Source of the DNA: Thermoleophilia bacterium | Lineage (GTDB): Bacteria > Actinomycetota > Thermoleophilia > Gaiellales > Gaiellaceae | NCBI GenBank assembly: GCA_013362295.1 | Contig: JABFWJ010000125.1 | Span: forward strand, 1 to 35,669 | DNA length: 35,669 nucleotides | Direction of reading: 5' to 3' | Translations under genes and position numbers: made by a program | Notes under the pieces: model-generated | Told to the model about the DNA's origin: nothing | The model's input: the letters and a program-made list of their open reading frames with translations, nothing else | Database searches by the model: none | Shown here: piece after piece, positions 34,679 to 35,669 of the stretch | Layout: every line of letters begins with the position of its first letter | Numbering within the stretch: the stretch's first letter is position 1

Positions 34679-35669
34679 GCGCGCAGCACCTCCCAGGAGC
34701 GGCGGATGTCCTCCTCCGTCGTCGCCGCGTTGCCGATCGCGAGCCTGATCATCGGCTCCCCGCGCAATCTCGACGACGCGACGAACAGCTCGCCGGTCGC
34801 CGTCGCCGCCCGCGCGAGCTCGTCGTTGTCGGCACTGACGTGCCGGAAGCACACGGTCGAGAAGGGGTGGGGCGCCACGACCTCCCAGCCCGGCTCCGAC
34901 TCGACGAGCGTCGCGAACAGCTGGGCGAGGCGGACGTGCTCGCGGATCAGCGCGCGCAGTCCCTCGGCGCCGTACCAGCGCAGCACCGTCCAGAGCTTGA
35001 GCGCACGGAAGCGGCGGCCGAGCGCGGGGCCGTAGTCCTTGATGTCGACGGCCTCGGGCGTCGCCGCGAGGTACTCGGGCACGAGCGCAAATGCCTCGTG
35101 GAACGCCTCGGGCCGGCGCGTCCAGAGCGTCGAGCAGTCCATCGGCGTGAACAGCCACTTGTGGGGGTTGACCACGATCGAGTCGGCCCGATCGCAACCG
35201 TCGAGGCACCAGCGGAACTCCGGACAGACCGCGGCCGACCCCGCGTACGCGGCGTCGACGTGCAGCCACACCCCCGCTTCCTCGCAGCGATCGGCGAGCG
35301 CGGGGACGGGATCGACGGAGGTCGTGCCCGTCGTCCCGACCGTCGCGACGACCGCGGTCGCATCCTCGAGCGGGAAGTCCGGCCGCATGCGGAACGCGTC
35401 GTCCACGTCGACCTTGCGGTACTCGAGCCCGACGAGCCGCGCCGCCTTCTCGACGCTGAAGTTCGCCTGCTCCGATGCGTAGACGACGCCGCCGGGCCGG
35501 CGCGTGCGGGCGGCCGCGAGCGCGGCGATCGTCGCGGTCGAAGCCGTGTCCTCGATATGGCCGTGCCACGTCCGCGGCAGGCCGAGCAGTTGCGCGAGCC
35601 ACTCCATCACCGTCACCTCGAGCTCGGTGGCCGCGGGCGACGAGGCCCACGTGAACGCGTTGACGTTCA
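34660..35669 (-). CDS. PLP-dependent decarboxylase (aromatic-L-amino-acid decarboxylase family), 5' end outside window
   Basis: NVNAFTWASSPAATELEVTVMEWLAQLLGLPRTWHG continues to the window edge; VHVDAAYAGSAAVCPEFRW and SIVVNPHKWLFTPMDCSTLW (PLP lysine). Confidence 0.92.
   Translation of the reverse strand, partial: NVNAFTWASSPAATELEVTVMEWLAQLLGLPRTWHGHIEDTASTATIAALAAARTRRPGGVVYASEQANFSVEKAARLVGLEYRKVDVDDAFRMRPDFPLEDATAVVATVGTTGTTSVDPVPALADRCEEAGVWLHVDAAYAGSAAVCPEFRWCLDGCDRADSIVVNPHKWLFTPMDCSTLWTRRPEAFHEAFALVPEYLAATPEAVDIKDYGPALGRRFRALKLWTVLRWYGAEGLRALIREHVRLAQLFATLVESEPGWEVVAPHPFSTVCFRHVSADNDELARAATATGELFVASSRLRGEPMIRLAIGNAATTEEDIRRSWEVLRACARKQ

Overview
High-GC (~70%) bacterial chromosomal window. 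The gene style suggests Actinobacteriota, possibly Thermoleophilia-like, but that is inference only. It is dense with tightly packed, often overlapping genes. I read about 36 features of protein-coding or RNA type. These are: a 5'-complete but truncated PAS/GAF sensor (1-2665, absent from the ORF track because it runs off the window); a divergent FtsH-like membrane AAA metalloprotease with an overlapping membrane-anchored partner, head-to-head with an M48 protease; an operon of a ribbon-helix-helix protein, a DUF4097-like SGD-repeat protein and a 50-aa microprotein; an F420/PPOX-type oxidoreductase; tRNA-Lys(CTT); a UDP-ManNAc(3NAc)A-type nucleotide-sugar operon (2-epimerase, 6-dehydrogenase, WbpB-like, WbpD-like); secreted proteins (TolB-like propeller, S8 subtilase, SpoIID/LytB); a Ser/Thr kinase with an extracytoplasmic TPR-like region; a complete dTDP-L-rhamnose pathway (rmlA-C-D plus rmlB) with an MFS gene; a CitE/HpcH-type lyase; hsp20-lon; an M23 endopeptidase; otsB; and an operon of PLP decarboxylase, HAD phosphatase, LytS-like kinase and LytTR regulator. 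No CRISPR, transposon, prophage or rRNA was seen. The best candidates for something undescribed are the FtsH-like/partner/M48 module and the RHH-DUF4097-microprotein operon with its near-leaderless promoter and overlapping palindrome. Several divergent or upstream spacers carry perfect inverted repeats that look like operators.
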